DNA of 64,000 nucleotides, from NCBI GenBank assembly GCA_013297865.1, contig JAAFIP010000010.1, forward strand, positions 99,238 to 163,237, in the 5' to 3' direction. Shown here one piece after another: positions 10,042 to 19,806 of this stretch; the first letter of the stretch is position 1, and each line of letters starts with the position of its first letter. Position numbers and translations under genes: made by a program. This stretch comes from Polaromonas sp. (lineage in GTDB: Bacteria; Pseudomonadota; Gammaproteobacteria; Burkholderiales; Burkholderiaceae_C). The notes under the pieces are model-generated. The model had not been told where the DNA came from. It did no database searches and saw only the letters and a list, made by a program, of their open reading frames with translations.

Positions 10042-11049
10042 ATGGCAGCCATACAACTACACAACATCATCAAACGCTACGGCAAAGGCCCCAAGGCGAA
10101 TCAAGTGATTCATGGGGTGAGTGCCGAGTTCAGGGATGGTGAGTTCATCGTGATCGTGGGTCCGTCGGGCTGCGGTAAGTCCACGCTGCTGCGCATGGTG
10201 GCGGGCCTGGAGGAGATCAGTGAGGGCACTATCAGCATTGGTGGCAAAGTGGTCAATGACCTGGAGCCATCCGAGCGGGACATTGCCATGGTGTTTCAGA
10301 ACTACGCGCTCTACCCGCATATGAGTGTGTTCACCAATATGGCCTATGGCCTGAAGATTGCCAAGGTGCCTGAGGCAGAGATCAAGACGCGGGTAGACAA
10401 GGCCGCCGCCATGCTGGAGCTGGGCCATCTGCTGGAGCGCAAGCCACGCGAGCTCTCGGGCGGGCAGCGCCAGCGTGTGGCCATGGGCCGCGCCATTGTG
10501 CGCAAGCCACAGGTGTTTCTGTTTGACGAGCCACTGAGTAACCTGGACGCCAAGCTGCGCGCCTCCACGCGGCTGCAGATCCAGAAACTGCACCGCGAGC
10601 TGGGCATTACCAGCCTGTTCGTTACGCATGATCAGGTGGAGGCCATGACCTTGGCCCAGCGCATGATGGTGCTTAATGGCGGCCATGTCGAGCAGTTTGG
10701 CACGCCTGACGAGGTGTACCACCGCCCTGCCAGCACCTTTGTCGCCAGCTTCATTGGCTCGCCGCCGATGAACCTGCTAAAAAACGTGCCTGGCAGCCAG
10801 GCGGGCCAGATCCTGGGCATCCGCCCGGAGCATCTGGACATTGGTAATGAGGGCTGGCCGGTAACCGTAGAGTCCATCGAAATGCTCGGGGCTGAGCGGC
10901 TTTTGTATTGCAAGATCGGCGATGAGTTTTTGATTGTGCGTGCCGACGAAGGCACCGTAGCACCACAGATTGGCCAAACCCTGCATGTGCTGCCCCGCGC
11001 AGACCGGGTGCACCAGTTTGACGCCAGCTCAGGCAAGCGCATCGCCTAG
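10042..11049 (+). CDS. ugpC: Glycerol-3-phosphate ABC transporter ATPase UgpC
   Basis: 335 residues. Walker A is GPSGCGKST, the signature motif [14 protein letters not shown], Walker [13 protein letters not shown], and the H-loop [13 protein letters not shown]-terminal TOBE regulatory domain (GIRPEHLDI onward) is present, placing it in the UgpC/MalK class. It energises UgpAE. It follows ugpE by 261 bp because a long inverted repeat sits in the gap. No ugpQ follows. Confidence 0.95.
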   Translation: MAAIQLHNIIKRYGKGPKANQVIHGVSAEFRDGEFIVIVGPSGCGKSTLLRMVAGLEEISEGTISIGGKVVNDLEPSERDIAMVFQNYALYPHMSVFTNMAYGLKIAKVPEAEIKTRVDKAAAMLELGHLLERKPRELSGGQRQRVAMGRAIVRKPQVFLFDEPLSNLDAKLRASTRLQIQKLHRELGITSLFVTHDQVEAMTLAQRMMVLNGGHVEQFGTPDEVYHRPASTFVASFIGSPPMNLLKNVPGSQAGQILGIRPEHLDIGNEGWPVTVESIEMLGAERLLYCKIGDEFLIVRADEGTVAPQIGQTLHVLPRADRVHQFDASSGKRIA

Positions 11050-11137
11050 CTGCCCTCCTGCCTTGCCGCTGCCGCAGCATGGGCAGCGCATACCAACAGA
11101 CACAGTTGCCGCTCTGGGCATTGCATAATGGCCTCCC

Positions 11138-11692
11138 ATGCAGCGACTACTTTTATCTCTCTTCTTGATGGTCTGGCTGAGCGCCTGTGGCTATAACGAC
11201 GGCAAGCTCACACTGGATTTTTCTGCGTCGCAGCTCCAAAGCGCGATCGCACCCAAGTTTCCGCAGGAAAACTGCCCTACCCCCGTCTCGTGCATCAAGC
11301 TGCAAAACCCCAAGGTGTCGCTGCTGGAGAACTCGGACCGCATCACCATGGCTTTTGATACCACGGTGAGTTTGCTGCAGCAGCCTATCACAGGCACCGC
11401 GGTGGTGTCGGCCAAGCCGCGCTACCAGGCCGCCAGCGGTGAAATATTTTTGGACGACACGCGCATCCAGGACCTCAAAATGCAAGGCATGTCAGCCAAT
11501 GTGAGCAATCTGGTGATGCAATACGGCTCGGTGCTGGCGCAGGCGAGCCTGCAACGCACACCGATTTACAGTTTCAAAAATGCACAGGCAGAAAAACTGG
11601 CAAAAATGGGCATTGCTGATGTCAAAGTGGTGGATGGCAAGCTGCGTGTCACGCTGGACCCTTTGCTGGCCCAAGGCAATAAGACCCCCTGA
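11138..11692 (+). CDS. DUF1439-type lipoprotein
   Basis: 184 residues. The signal peptide ends in the lipobox LSAC (residues ~14-17), so it should be lipid-anchored. The rest resembles DUF1439 (YceB-like) proteins: a DFSASQLQSAIAPKFP segment, alternating beta strands, and a C-terminal KVVDGKLRVTLDPL. The fold is related to lipid-binding SMP-like barrels, but the function is unknown. It ends 2 bp before the phospholipase A start, so the two are probably co-transcribed and may both act on envelope lipids. Confidence 0.75.
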   Translation: MQRLLLSLFLMVWLSACGYNDGKLTLDFSASQLQSAIAPKFPQENCPTPVSCIKLQNPKVSLLENSDRITMAFDTTVSLLQQPITGTAVVSAKPRYQAASGEIFLDDTRIQDLKMQGMSANVSNLVMQYGSVLAQASLQRTPIYSFKNAQAEKLAKMGIADVKVVDGKLRVTLDPLLAQGNKTP

Positions 11693-11694
11693 CC

Positions 11695-12870
11695 ATGACT
11701 ATCACTCAGACCGCACGATTTTGCAGCCTGGCTGCCCTGCTGGTGAGCGCAGGTGTGAGCGCGCAGCCCAGCCTGCCCGCCTGCGCTGAGATTGCCGACA
11801 GCAGCGCACGCCTGGCCTGCTATGACAACTGGGCTTTGCGCAGCGGCACGGCGCCACGCGCGCCGCAAACTGCTGCACCAGCCAGTACAACCACCAGCGC
11901 TGCCTCCAGCGTGCCCGGCACCGCCACCACCGCCACGCTGCCGCCCGCGCCCAACCCTGAAGCCCCCGCTGCCACACTGACGGCCGCCCAGCGCGCCGCC
12001 ACCCAGCCCAGCGAGATCACCCGCTTCTGGGACCTGGAGCATGCCAGCGCGCGCGACAGCCTGGAAATCCGCGGCTATCGGCCTGTGAGCCTGGCGCTGA
12101 CCAGCGCAGACCATGTCAATGCCTCACCCAGCTCACCCACACGTTCTGCGCCCACAGCCGCCACAACGTACCAAAATAGCGAACTCAAAATCAACCTCAG
12201 TGTGCGCACCAAAATCGCCTCGGGGCTGCTGCGCCGCGATGACGACAAGCTGCGTGACTCGATCTGGTTTGGCTATTCGCAGCAGAGCTACTGGCAGCTG
12301 TTCAATGGTGGCATATCACGCCCTTTTCGCGCCACAGACCACGAGCCTGAGCTGATTTATGTGTTTCCGCATGCACTGTCCCTGCCTGCTGGCTGGACCT
12401 ACCGGCTCAGCGGCGTGGGCCTGGTGCACCAGTCCAACGGCCAGAGCCAGCCACTCTCGCGCAGCTGGAACCGCGCCTATGTGATGGTGGCGGCAGACAA
12501 GATTGCGGGCAATGGCGACCGCTTTACACTGCAGTCACGCGCCTGGCAGCGCATTGACGAAAACCCCGCCAAAGACGACAACCCCGACATCAGCGACTAC
12601 ATTGGCCGTGCCGAGCTGACCGGGCAATGGAGCTTTGGCAGTGGCTCGGGCAATGACAAGACCACGCACACCCTGGGTTTGAGCCTGCGCCACTCCCTCA
12701 AGCGCGAGGCACGCGGCTCGCTGCGGCTGGAATACCTGCGCAGTATTGGCAGCGTCAACAGCGGTTTGCGCTGGCACGCCCAGGTATTCAGCGGGTTTGG
12801 CGACAGCCTGATTGACTACAACCGCAAGCGCACCGTGCTGAGCCTGGGCTTGAGCCTGGTGGACTGGTGA
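11695..12870 (+). CDS. pldA: Outer membrane phospholipase A
   Basis: 391 residues: signal peptide (cleavage near VSAQP), a ~120-residue low-complexity Ala/Pro/Thr region, then an OMPLA barrel. The active-site region reads LVHQSNGQSQPLSRSWNRAY, containing the His-Ser pair of the OMPLA family. Other conserved parts are YSQQSYWQLFN and DHEPELIYVF. The enzyme hydrolyses phospholipid acyl esters in the outer membrane, needs dimerisation and calcium in known members, and cleans up mislocalised phospholipid. It follows the DUF1439 lipoprotein gene directly. Confidence 0.9.
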   Translation: MTITQTARFCSLAALLVSAGVSAQPSLPACAEIADSSARLACYDNWALRSGTAPRAPQTAAPASTTTSAASSVPGTATTATLPPAPNPEAPAATLTAAQRAATQPSEITRFWDLEHASARDSLEIRGYRPVSLALTSADHVNASPSSPTRSAPTAATTYQNSELKINLSVRTKIASGLLRRDDDKLRDSIWFGYSQQSYWQLFNGGISRPFRATDHEPELIYVFPHALSLPAGWTYRLSGVGLVHQSNGQSQPLSRSWNRAYVMVAADKIAGNGDRFTLQSRAWQRIDENPAKDDNPDISDYIGRAELTGQWSFGSGSGNDKTTHTLGLSLRHSLKREARGSLRLEYLRSIGSVNSGLRWHAQVFSGFGDSLIDYNRKRTVLSLGLSLVDW

Positions 12871-12874
12871 GGTG

Positions 12875-13153
12875 CTAGCGGCGCCAGGCGCCCAGCACGA
12901 TCCATTGCACGCTGGCACACGCCAGCACCATGGCCAGGTAGGTAGCCATCTTGCCGTCGCGGCCGAAAAACACCAGTCCTGCCAGCAACACCCCCGTGCA
13001 CACTATAAAATTGATAGCTGCTCTCGCGATAAAACGTTGGGCTAGAGGCCGATTAGCCTTTAAAAAATGGGCTCCCAGCGCCACCCCCAGCGCCACCGCA
13101 GCTGCGGGCGCCAGAAAGTTCAGTACATGGTTGATCGCGTCGAAAAAGCCCAT
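12875..13153 (-). CDS. Small membrane protein, part encoded by the dispersed repeat
   Basis: 92 residues with about three hydrophobic segments (HVLNFLAPAAAVALGVALGA; INFIVCTGVLLAGLVFF; YLAMVLACASVQWIVLGAW) and a terminal RR. I do not recognise a named family. Residues ~33-50 (ANRPLAQRFIARAAINFI) are the reverse-strand translation of dispersed repeat copy 2, so the second membrane helix is partly repeat-derived. It converges on pldA with a 4 bp gap. The uninterrupted frame and hydrophobic pattern support it as a real gene. Confidence 0.65.
   Translation of the reverse strand: MGFFDAINHVLNFLAPAAAVALGVALGAHFLKANRPLAQRFIARAAINFIVCTGVLLAGLVFFGRDGKMATYLAMVLACASVQWIVLGAWRR
13011..13056 (+). repeat. 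Dispersed repeat, copy 2 (inside a coding sequence)
   Basis: TTGATAGCTGCTCTCGCGAT then AAAACGTTGGGCTAGAGGCC GATTAG, a diverged copy. It is in frame with the minus-strand small membrane protein gene. Confidence 0.8.
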
Positions 13154-13265
13154 AAGTGTGGTGAGATAGCCCGTCAGTAAGACCGCTGGGTGTCAATTCC
13201 AGCCAGAAAACGTGTCAATTGTGAGTTTAAGTATTTGATTTTCCAGCACATTTTATAATCACCCC

Positions 13266-14579
13266 ATGTCTGTTTGGGCTCTTGGCATTAACCACACCAC
13301 CGCGCCGCTGGACGTGCGCGGCAGATTTGCGTTTGCGCTGGACCAGCTTTCGCCCACTTTGGCGGGCCTGCGCACGGCTTTGCAGAGCAAAAACACGGCC
13401 AGCTCCAGTGCAGACCAGCCGGAGCTGACCCTGGTGTCCACCTGCAACCGCACCGAAATCTATGGCGTGAGCCATACCGTGCAGTCGCACGATGCGCTGC
13501 AATGGCTGGCTGCCAGCGGCGGCCTGAGCACCCAGGCCCTGCAGGGCCACACCTACAGCCTGCTGGAAGACCAGGCCGCGCGCCACGCCTTTCGCGTCGC
13601 CTCGGGCCTGGACTCGATGGTGCTGGGCGAACCACAGATTCTGGGTCAGATGAAAGACGCTGTGCGCGCCGCTGAAGACGCAGGCGCCATGGGCAGCACC
13701 TTGCACCAGCTGTTTCAGCGCAGCTTTGCGGTGGCCAAGGAGGTGCGCAGCACCACCGAGATCGGCGCGCACAGTATCAGCATGGCTGCAGCGGCTGTGC
13801 GCCTGTGTGGGCAGCTGTTTGAAGACCTGTCCAAAATCCGCGTGCTGTTTGTCGGCGCAGGCGAGATGATTGAGCTGGCGGCCACGCATTTTGCGGCCAA
13901 AAACCCCCGCTCCATTGTCATTGCCAACCGCACCATCGAGCGCGGCCAGGCCCTGGCCACACGCTTTGCCGGAGCGCAGACCATGCACCTGGCCGAGCTG
14001 CCCAGCCGCCTGCACGAGTTTGACGCGGTGGTCAGCTGCACCGCCAGCACACTGCCCATCATCGGCCTGGGCGCGGTAGAGCGCGCCGTCAAAGCGCGCA
14101 AACACCGCCCCATCTTCATGGTGGACCTGGCTGTGCCGCGCGATATCGAGCCCGAGGTCAAAGCGCTCGAAGATGTCTACCTCTACACCGTAGACGACCT
14201 GGCCAGCGCCGTGCAAACCGCCCAGGCCAGCCGCCAGGCAGCTGTGGCGCAGGCCGAGGCCATTGTCGATGCGGGCGTGGTGGACTTCATGCACTGGATG
14301 GACCAGCGCGCCGCAGGCGGCAGCGTGCCTTTCATCCAGCAGCTGAACGCCCAGACCGACGAATGGCGCGCGCTGGAGATCGCCCGCGCCAAAAAGCTGC
14401 TGGCCAAAGGCGAGAATATCGATGCCGTGCTCGAAGCCCTCAGCCGCGGCCTGACGCAAAAAATGCTGCACAGCACCTACAGCCAGCTCAACGCAGCCGA
14501 CCAAGCCCAGCGCGAGACCGCCAAGGCAGCGGCCAGCCGCCTGTTTCTGTCCCAATCCCACAGCAAAAACGACCTCTAG
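13266..14579 (+). CDS. hemA: Glutamyl-tRNA reductase
   Basis: 437 residues, full length. The catalytic Cys lies in [10 protein letters not shown] near residue 59, and [19 protein letters not shown] is the family signature. The NADPH-binding [13 protein letters not shown] follows, and a C-terminal dimerisation domain ends the protein. It makes glutamate-1-semialdehyde, the first committed step of tetrapyrrole synthesis. It heads a hemA-prfA-prmC-grxD run, an arrangement common in Proteobacteria. Confidence 0.97.
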   Translation: MSVWALGINHTTAPLDVRGRFAFALDQLSPTLAGLRTALQSKNTASSSADQPELTLVSTCNRTEIYGVSHTVQSHDALQWLAASGGLSTQALQGHTYSLLEDQAARHAFRVASGLDSMVLGEPQILGQMKDAVRAAEDAGAMGSTLHQLFQRSFAVAKEVRSTTEIGAHSISMAAAAVRLCGQLFEDLSKIRVLFVGAGEMIELAATHFAAKNPRSIVIANRTIERGQALATRFAGAQTMHLAELPSRLHEFDAVVSCTASTLPIIGLGAVERAVKARKHRPIFMVDLAVPRDIEPEVKALEDVYLYTVDDLASAVQTAQASRQAAVAQAEAIVDAGVVDFMHWMDQRAAGGSVPFIQQLNAQTDEWRALEIARAKKLLAKGENIDAVLEALSRGLTQKMLHSTYSQLNAADQAQRETAKAAASRLFLSQSHSKNDL

Positions 14580-14622
14580 CGCCCTGTTTAATCGCGGGAG
14601 CAGCTACTAAATCAGTAGCAAT
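14578..14622 (-). repeat. Dispersed repeat, copy 3
   Basis: Reverse-orientation copy (core ATCGCGGGAGCAGCTACTAA) filling most of the hemA-prfA gap. Confidence 0.75.
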
Positions 14623-14651
14623 TGTCTAGTTTTTGTCTGCCTTGAATCTGT

Positions 14652-15737
14652 ATGAAACCCTTTCTCCGTACCCAATCTGAAAAATACGCCGAGCGTCTGG
14701 AAGACCTGGAGCGTCTGCTGGCCAGCCCGGACATCATGGCTGACATGAAGGCTTTTCGTGACCTGTCCAAAGAGCATGCCGATGTCACGCCTGTGGCGGG
14801 GCGCCTGAAGCGCTACGAGCAGCTGGAAAAAGACCTCGCAGGTGCGCGCGAGATGCTGGCCGACCCTGACATGGCCGAGATGGCACGCGATGAGATCGCA
14901 GCGAGCGAGGCCGAGCTGGTCAAGCTGGAAGACGAGCTGCAGCGCCTGATGCTGCCCAAAGACCCGGACGATGCGCGCAACTGCTTTATCGAAATCCGCG
15001 CAGGCACAGGCGGCGACGAATCTGCCCTGTTTGCGGGCGACCTGTTTCGCATGTACACGCGCTTTGCCGAGAAAAAGGGCTGGCGCTGCGAAGTGGTGAG
15101 CGAGTCGCCCAGCGAGCTGGGCGGCTACAAGGAAGTAGTGATCCGCCTGGAGGGCGACAATGTGTACGGCCAGATGCGCTACGAGAGCGGCGGCCACCGC
15201 GTGCAGCGTGTGCCTGCCACCGAGACACAAGGGCGCATCCACACCAGCGCCTGCACCGTGGCCGTGCTGGCAGAGCCTGACGAAGCCGTGGCCATCAAGA
15301 TCAACCCGGCTGACCTGCGCATTGACACCTACCGTGCCAGTGGCGCGGGCGGCCAGCACATCAACAAAACCGACTCTGCCGTGCGCATCACCCACCTGCC
15401 CACCGGCATCGTGGCCGAGTGCCAGGACGGACGCAGCCAGCACAGCAACAAAGCCTCTGCTTTGAAGGTGCTGACCGCGCGCATCCAGGAAAAAGACCGC
15501 AGCGAGCGCGCTGCCAAAGACGCGGCGCTGCGCAAGGGCCTGATCGGCAGTGGCGACCGCAGCGACCGCATCCGCACCTACAACTTCCCCCAGGGTCGCA
15601 TGACCGACCACCGCATCAACCTCACGCTGTACAAGCTGCTCTTCATCATGGAGGGTGATCTGCAGGAGACAGTGCAGGCGCTGCTGCATGCCCGCGAGGC
15701 TGAGCAACTGGCCGAGCTGGAAGTGGGCAGCCACTGA
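14652..15737 (+). CDS. prfA: Peptide chain release factor 1
   Basis: 361 residues, standard RF1 length. The peptidyl-tRNA hydrolysis motif GGQ occurs in [16 protein letters not shown], and the stop-codon recognition region is in the preceding domain. It recognises UAA/UAG and releases the nascent chain. It is followed by prmC, whose product methylates the Gln of the GGQ motif, a functional pairing conserved in bacteria. Confidence 0.97.
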   Translation: MKPFLRTQSEKYAERLEDLERLLASPDIMADMKAFRDLSKEHADVTPVAGRLKRYEQLEKDLAGAREMLADPDMAEMARDEIAASEAELVKLEDELQRLMLPKDPDDARNCFIEIRAGTGGDESALFAGDLFRMYTRFAEKKGWRCEVVSESPSELGGYKEVVIRLEGDNVYGQMRYESGGHRVQRVPATETQGRIHTSACTVAVLAEPDEAVAIKINPADLRIDTYRASGAGGQHINKTDSAVRITHLPTGIVAECQDGRSQHSNKASALKVLTARIQEKDRSERAAKDAALRKGLIGSGDRSDRIRTYNFPQGRMTDHRINLTLYKLLFIMEGDLQETVQALLHAREAEQLAELEVGSH

Positions 15738-15756
15738 TGGCACACCAGGACACATA

Positions 15757-16752
15757 ATGGCACGTTCCATCGCCAAAGGCCCTAAACCCCGCGCAGGCTA
15801 CGCCAGCGTCAACAAAAACGCGCCCAAGCCGTTTGCCAAAGCGCCCCGCCCTGCACCCGTGCCACAGGCTACGACGGCCAAGTCCACCGAGCCTTTGGGC
15901 ACCGTACAAGTGGCCCTGCTGCGCGCACAAAGACTGGGCATGGCCAAAGTCGATGCGCGCATGCTGCTGCTGCACACCTTGGGCAAATCCACCACCGACA
16001 TGGCCTGGCTGGTGGCCAATGACAACAACCCCATCAACACATTGCAGGCCGACGCCTACGGCGCGCTGTGCGCGCGCCGCCGCGCTGGCGAGCCGGTGGC
16101 CTATATCGTGGGCCACAAAGAGTTTTATGGCCTGAAGCTGGCAGTTGACCATCGCGTGCTGGACCCGCGGGACGATACCGAGACCTTGGTGGACTGGGCG
16201 CTGCAGTTGCTGCCCGACTCCGCGCCTGACGCCGCGCCAGGCGCAGTCCCCCGCAGTGTGCTCGACCTGGGCACCGGCAGCGGTGCCATCGCGCTGGCCA
16301 TACAGTCACAGCGCCCCGCCGCCCAAGTCCACGCCACCGATGCCAGCGCCGATGCGCTAGAGGTAGCCCGCGCCAACGCAGCTCACTTGAAGCTACCGGT
16401 ACAGTTCCATCAAGGCAGCTGGCTGGACGCCGTGCCGGGTCAGCAGTTCGACCTGATCGTCTCCAACCCGCCCTACATCGCCGCCGCCGACCCCCACCTG
16501 GCCGCACTGAGCCACGAGCCCTTGCAGGCGCTGGCCTCGGGCACAGACGGCCTGGAAGACATCCGCCAGATCATCGCCCACGCCCCAGCGCAGCTGCGCC
16601 CAGGCGGCTGGCTGCTGCTGGAGCACGGCCACGACCAGGCTGCCGCCGTGCGCCTGCTGCTTGAAAACCAGGGTTTTGGCAGCGTTGAAAGCCGCCACGA
16701 CCTGGCCCAGATTGAACGTTGCAGCGGCGGCCAGTGGCTGAGGCTGCGATAA
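15757..16752 (+). CDS. prmC: Peptide chain release factor glutamine methyltransferase
   Basis: 331 residues from the ATG at 15757 (MARSIAKGPKPRAGYASVNK). The methyltransferase core has the SAM-binding LDLGTGSGAIALA and the catalytic NPPY motif (IVSNPPYIAA). The N-terminal helical domain includes LLLHTLGKSTTDMAWLVAND. About 45 residues before it are rich in Lys/Pro/Ala, an extension not found in E. coli PrmC. It N5-methylates the GGQ glutamine of release factors and lies 19 bp after prfA. Confidence 0.94.
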   Translation: MARSIAKGPKPRAGYASVNKNAPKPFAKAPRPAPVPQATTAKSTEPLGTVQVALLRAQRLGMAKVDARMLLLHTLGKSTTDMAWLVANDNNPINTLQADAYGALCARRRAGEPVAYIVGHKEFYGLKLAVDHRVLDPRDDTETLVDWALQLLPDSAPDAAPGAVPRSVLDLGTGSGAIALAIQSQRPAAQVHATDASADALEVARANAAHLKLPVQFHQGSWLDAVPGQQFDLIVSNPPYIAAADPHLAALSHEPLQALASGTDGLEDIRQIIAHAPAQLRPGGWLLLEHGHDQAAAVRLLLENQGFGSVESRHDLAQIERCSGGQWLRLR

Positions 16753-16786
16753 TTACACCCATTGACAGATTTAGGAGCTATAGACC

Positions 16787-17104
16787 ATGAGCGATACCCA
16801 AGAACGCATTGACCAGTTAGTGAAATCCAACGACGTTGTACTGTTTATGAAAGGCAACGCCAGTTTTCCACAGTGCGGCTTTTCTGGCCGTGCGATCCAG
16901 ATTTTGAAAGCCTGTGGCGTGGACACCAAGGGCATCCAGACGGTCAACGTGCTGGAAGACCAGGAAGTGCGCCAGGGCATCAAGGAATACAGCAACTGGC
17001 CCACCATCCCCCAACTCTACGTCAAAGGCGAATTTGTGGGCGGCTCAGACATCATGATGGAGATGTATGAGAACGGTGAGCTACAGAAGGTGCTGGGCGG
17101 CTGA
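16787..17104 (+). CDS. grxD: Monothiol glutaredoxin, Grx4 type
   Basis: 105 residues. The active site CGFS is in [19 protein letters not shown], followed by the glutathione-binding [23 protein letters not shown] glutaredoxins bind a bridging [2Fe-2S] cluster with glutathione and act in iron-sulfur trafficking. An AGGAG ribosome site precedes the ATG. It closes the hemA-prfA-prmC run. Confidence 0.96.
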   Translation: MSDTQERIDQLVKSNDVVLFMKGNASFPQCGFSGRAIQILKACGVDTKGIQTVNVLEDQEVRQGIKEYSNWPTIPQLYVKGEFVGGSDIMMEMYENGELQKVLGG

Positions 17105-17135
17105 TTGCACTTTTCCCTGCTGCCTGATATGCACT

Positions 17136-17151
17136 TGGCATAAAAACTGCT
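17136..17151 (+). promoter_or_regulatory. Candidate sigma54 promoter
   Basis: TGGCAT-N5-CTGCT: GG and GC are separated by exactly ten bases, as in the -24/-12 consensus TGGCAC-N5-TTGCW. It lies 73 bp before the NMT1-like binding-protein gene. It implies nitrogen (NtrC-type) activation, by inference. Confidence 0.45.
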
Positions 17152-17223
17152 CCTATCCCAGCCTGCCCGCGATGCATGGCTGTACACCGGGCTACCCCTC
17201 CAGTTCAGCCCCAGGAGACCAAG

Positions 17224-18255
17224 ATGCAACGTCGTTCACTGATTCAGGCGGCAGGTAGCGCTATGGCGCTGTGCGCCGCAACGCCCTTTGTTCGTGCGCA
17301 GGGCAGCCTGCAAAAGCTCAAGTTCAATCTGGGCTGGAAAATTGAGGCCTCCGGCGCGGGGTTCTTGCTGGCGCAGCAGCGCGGCTACTACAAAGATGCA
17401 GGCCTGGACGTGACCATTGACACCGGCAATGGCTCGGCTGCGGCTATCAGCCTGGTCGCCAGTGGCGCTTACGACGTGGCCTCGGCAGACTTGTCCACCA
17501 TGGTCGAGTTCAACACCGCCAACCCTGCCAGCAAACTGACCGCGGTGGCCATTCAATACGACCTGAACCCCAACTCGGTCATGGTGCGCAAGGACGGCCC
17601 GATCAAAAAACCCGCTGATTTGGCGGGCAAAACCCTGCTGGGCCAGCCGTTCAACGCCTCGCGCAAGCTCTTTCCGGCATTTGCCAAGGCGCAGGGCTTT
17701 GATGCAGCCAGCGTGAAGTGGGAAAACGTCGCGCCCGATATTGGCGACACACGGTTTGTCAAAGGCGATTTTGATGGTGTGGCGTATTTTTACTTCACCG
17801 GCCTGCTCAACCTGAAGGCGCGCGGCGTCATGCCTGAGCAGCTCACCGTGTTTCGCTTTTCCGAGCTGGGCCTCAAGTCTTATGGCAACGGTCTGGTGGC
17901 CAACCCGAAAAGCCTGGTCGAGTCACCCGACGCCATGCGCGCTTTCGTCAAGGCCACTACGCGCGGCTGGGTGGAGGCCATTGCCGACCCCAAAGCAGGC
18001 GGCGCTGCCATCAAGGCGCGCGAGCCGCTGGCCCCCGAAGTCATTGAGTTTGAACGCCTGAAACTGATTGCCGACGGCTCGATGCGCACACCGGACACCC
18101 TGGCCAACGGCTGGGGCGCAGCCACACCCGCGCGCCTGCAAGCAACACTGGACGAAACCATCAGTGCGCTGGGCCTCAAGCCTGGTTTGACCGTGGCTGA
18201 CATCTGGACCGATAAATTTCTGCCCAGCGCAGCAGAGCGTAAGCTCAAGGCCTGA
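17224..18255 (+). CDS. NMT1/THI5-like ABC substrate-binding protein
   Basis: 343 residues starting MQRRSLIQAAGSAMALCAAT, a signal with RR that may be Tat-directed, ending near VRAQG. The mature part has the NMT1/SsuA-type binding fold: NLGWKIEASGAGFLLAQQRG, YYKDAGLDVTIDTGNG, VASGAYDVASADLSTMVEF and GKTLLGQPFNASRKLFP. Relatives bind pyrimidine precursors, sulfonates, nitrate or aromatic ring compounds, so the ligand is open. An NMT1-like system with ATPase and permease lies 7 kb downstream, so this may be a second binding protein for it. The ATG at 17224 follows an AGGAG site. Confidence 0.85.
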   Translation: MQRRSLIQAAGSAMALCAATPFVRAQGSLQKLKFNLGWKIEASGAGFLLAQQRGYYKDAGLDVTIDTGNGSAAAISLVASGAYDVASADLSTMVEFNTANPASKLTAVAIQYDLNPNSVMVRKDGPIKKPADLAGKTLLGQPFNASRKLFPAFAKAQGFDAASVKWENVAPDIGDTRFVKGDFDGVAYFYFTGLLNLKARGVMPEQLTVFRFSELGLKSYGNGLVANPKSLVESPDAMRAFVKATTRGWVEAIADPKAGGAAIKAREPLAPEVIEFERLKLIADGSMRTPDTLANGWGAATPARLQATLDETISALGLKPGLTVADIWTDKFLPSAAERKLKA

Positions 18256-18299
18256 CGAAGCCGTCACCATCATCGGTGCAGGCCAACGCCTCAAGCCAG

Positions 18300-19256
18300 A
18301 TGAAGATCCCCATCATTGACTTGCACGCGGCGCTAGCCAGTGACGGCGCGCGCAGCGCCGAGGTGGCCCAGCAACTGCGCGCTGCTGCCATGGCGACAGG
18401 GTTCTTCTATGTACACAACCATGGCATCAGCGCTGAACTAGTGCGCCAGCAGTTCGAGCTGGCGCGCCAGCTGCTGGGCCTGCCGCTGGCCACCCGCCAG
18501 GCGCTGTCAGCGCGCAACTCCAAAAACATGCGCGGGTTCACAGCGCTGGGCGCACAAACACTGGATGCCTCCTCCCGCCCCGACCTGAACGAGTGCTTTT
18601 ACTGTGGCATGACCTACCCGCCAGACCACCCCTATGTGCTGGCGGGCTACCAAACCTACGGCGGCAACCAGTGGCCCAGCGAAATACCCCATGCGGCTGA
18701 CCAATGCGAGACCTACATTCAGGCCCTGCTCGCGCTGTCAAGGCGCTTGATGCAGTTGCTGGCGCTGTCGTTGGCGTTGCCCGAAACATACTTTGACGCC
18801 ACCAGCCAAAGCCCCATGGTCACGCTGCGCATGCTGCGCTATCCAGCGCATCCACCAGATGCCGATGAGCGCACCTTTGGCGCTGGCGCGCACACAGACT
18901 GGGGAGCGCTGACTCTGCTGGCGCAGGACGCGTACGGTGGGCTTGAAGTAGCTCTGCCCGATGGCAGCTGGCTGGCCGCTGCGCCGCAGCAAGGCAGCTT
19001 CATCGTGAATCTGGGCGACATGATGCCGCGCTGGACCAACGGCCTGTACCGCTCCAGTCTGCACCGGGTGCGCAACACGTTGTCTGGCGGTGCAGCGCGC
19101 TATTCGATTCCGTTTTTCTACGAGCCTGACTACCTGGCCCGTATTGAAGCCGTGCCCGGCACGTTGGCAGCGGGTGACAAACCGCTGTTTGAACCCTGCA
19201 CGGCGGGCGAGCATTTAAAGCAGATGTACCAAAAAACCTATGCGATGAGCAGCTAG
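18300..19256 (+). CDS. 2-oxoglutarate/Fe(II)-type dioxygenase, isopenicillin N synthase family
   Basis: 318 residues from MKIPIIDLHA. The N-terminal DIOX_N part (FFYVHNHGIS) is followed by the double-stranded beta-helix core. Iron ligands are His and Asp in AHTDWGALTLLAQD and the distal His in SSLHRVRN. The 2-oxoglutarate-binding R-x-S is in ARYSIPFFYEPD. It oxidises an unknown small molecule in the cytoplasm. It sits 44 bp after the binding-protein gene and probably shares its transcript, so its substrate may be the imported compound. Confidence 0.88.
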   Translation: MKIPIIDLHAALASDGARSAEVAQQLRAAAMATGFFYVHNHGISAELVRQQFELARQLLGLPLATRQALSARNSKNMRGFTALGAQTLDASSRPDLNECFYCGMTYPPDHPYVLAGYQTYGGNQWPSEIPHAADQCETYIQALLALSRRLMQLLALSLALPETYFDATSQSPMVTLRMLRYPAHPPDADERTFGAGAHTDWGALTLLAQDAYGGLEVALPDGSWLAAAPQQGSFIVNLGDMMPRWTNGLYRSSLHRVRNTLSGGAARYSIPFFYEPDYLARIEAVPGTLAAGDKPLFEPCTAGEHLKQMYQKTYAMSS

Positions 19257-19290
19257 CCGTCTGCAGCATGCCAAAGATCCATACAGCGAC

Positions 19291-19716
19291 ATGAAACTCT
19301 ACTTCAGTCTTTTTTGCCGGGACATGCAGGCACAGCTGGCTTACTACACGGCCCTGCTCGGCCTGCCTGAGGCAACCGCGAGCCGTTCGCCGATCTATCG
19401 GTGCATCCAGGCCGATGGATTTGAATTGGGCTTTCATGCAGCGCCCGCCTATGCGCTGCTGGGCGTGGCAGACCGTGCGCCAGCAGGGCTGCAAACCAGC
19501 CCAGTCACAGCCTATGCCACGTTCATGCTGGACAGCTGTGCGCAAGTGGATGCCCTGAGCTTGAAAGCCGCACCGCTGGGTGGCCGTGTTATCAAAACGC
19601 CCTATCCGACTTACTACGGTCAATGGCAGGCTGTGATCACAGACCCCGAGAACAATATGTTCCGACTGAGCTTTGCGGGTCTGCCACAGGGCGTAGCAAC
19701 GCCCGCATTAAGTTAA
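19291..19716 (+). CDS. VOC (glyoxalase-fold) family protein
   Basis: 141 residues: two beta-alpha-beta-beta-beta halves. MKLYFSLFCRDMQAQLAYYTALLGLPEA begins the first and ATFMLDSCAQVDALSLKAAPLGG begins the second, ending with ITDPENNMFRLSF. VOC proteins bind a metal or act as isomerases, dioxygenases or binding proteins. No specific activity can be assigned. It continues the direction of the preceding oxygenase gene with a 34 bp gap. Confidence 0.78.
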   Translation: MKLYFSLFCRDMQAQLAYYTALLGLPEATASRSPIYRCIQADGFELGFHAAPAYALLGVADRAPAGLQTSPVTAYATFMLDSCAQVDALSLKAAPLGGRVIKTPYPTYYGQWQAVITDPENNMFRLSFAGLPQGVATPALS

Positions 19717-19744
19717 GAGGTGGCTATCTGAAAAAATAAGAGGC

Positions 19745-19792
19745 AAATCAGCCTCCAGCCCAATAAAAAGCCGCGGGAGCAGATATTTTTTA
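19745..19792 (-). repeat. Dispersed repeat, copy 4
   Basis: Reverse copy (CCTCCAGCCCAATAAAAAGC then CGCGGGAGCAGAT) between two convergent genes. Confidence 0.75.
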
Positions 19793-19806
19793 TATAGCAT
19801 TTCATG

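Noticed and set aside
13227..14561. 444-residue ORF opposite hemA
   Set aside because: Antisense shadow rich in Gly/His/Gln, no family pattern.
17105..17223. Possible TPP riboswitch before the NMT1/THI5-like gene
   Set aside because: The conserved TPP riboswitch core segments are not present; the leader instead contains a sigma54-like site.
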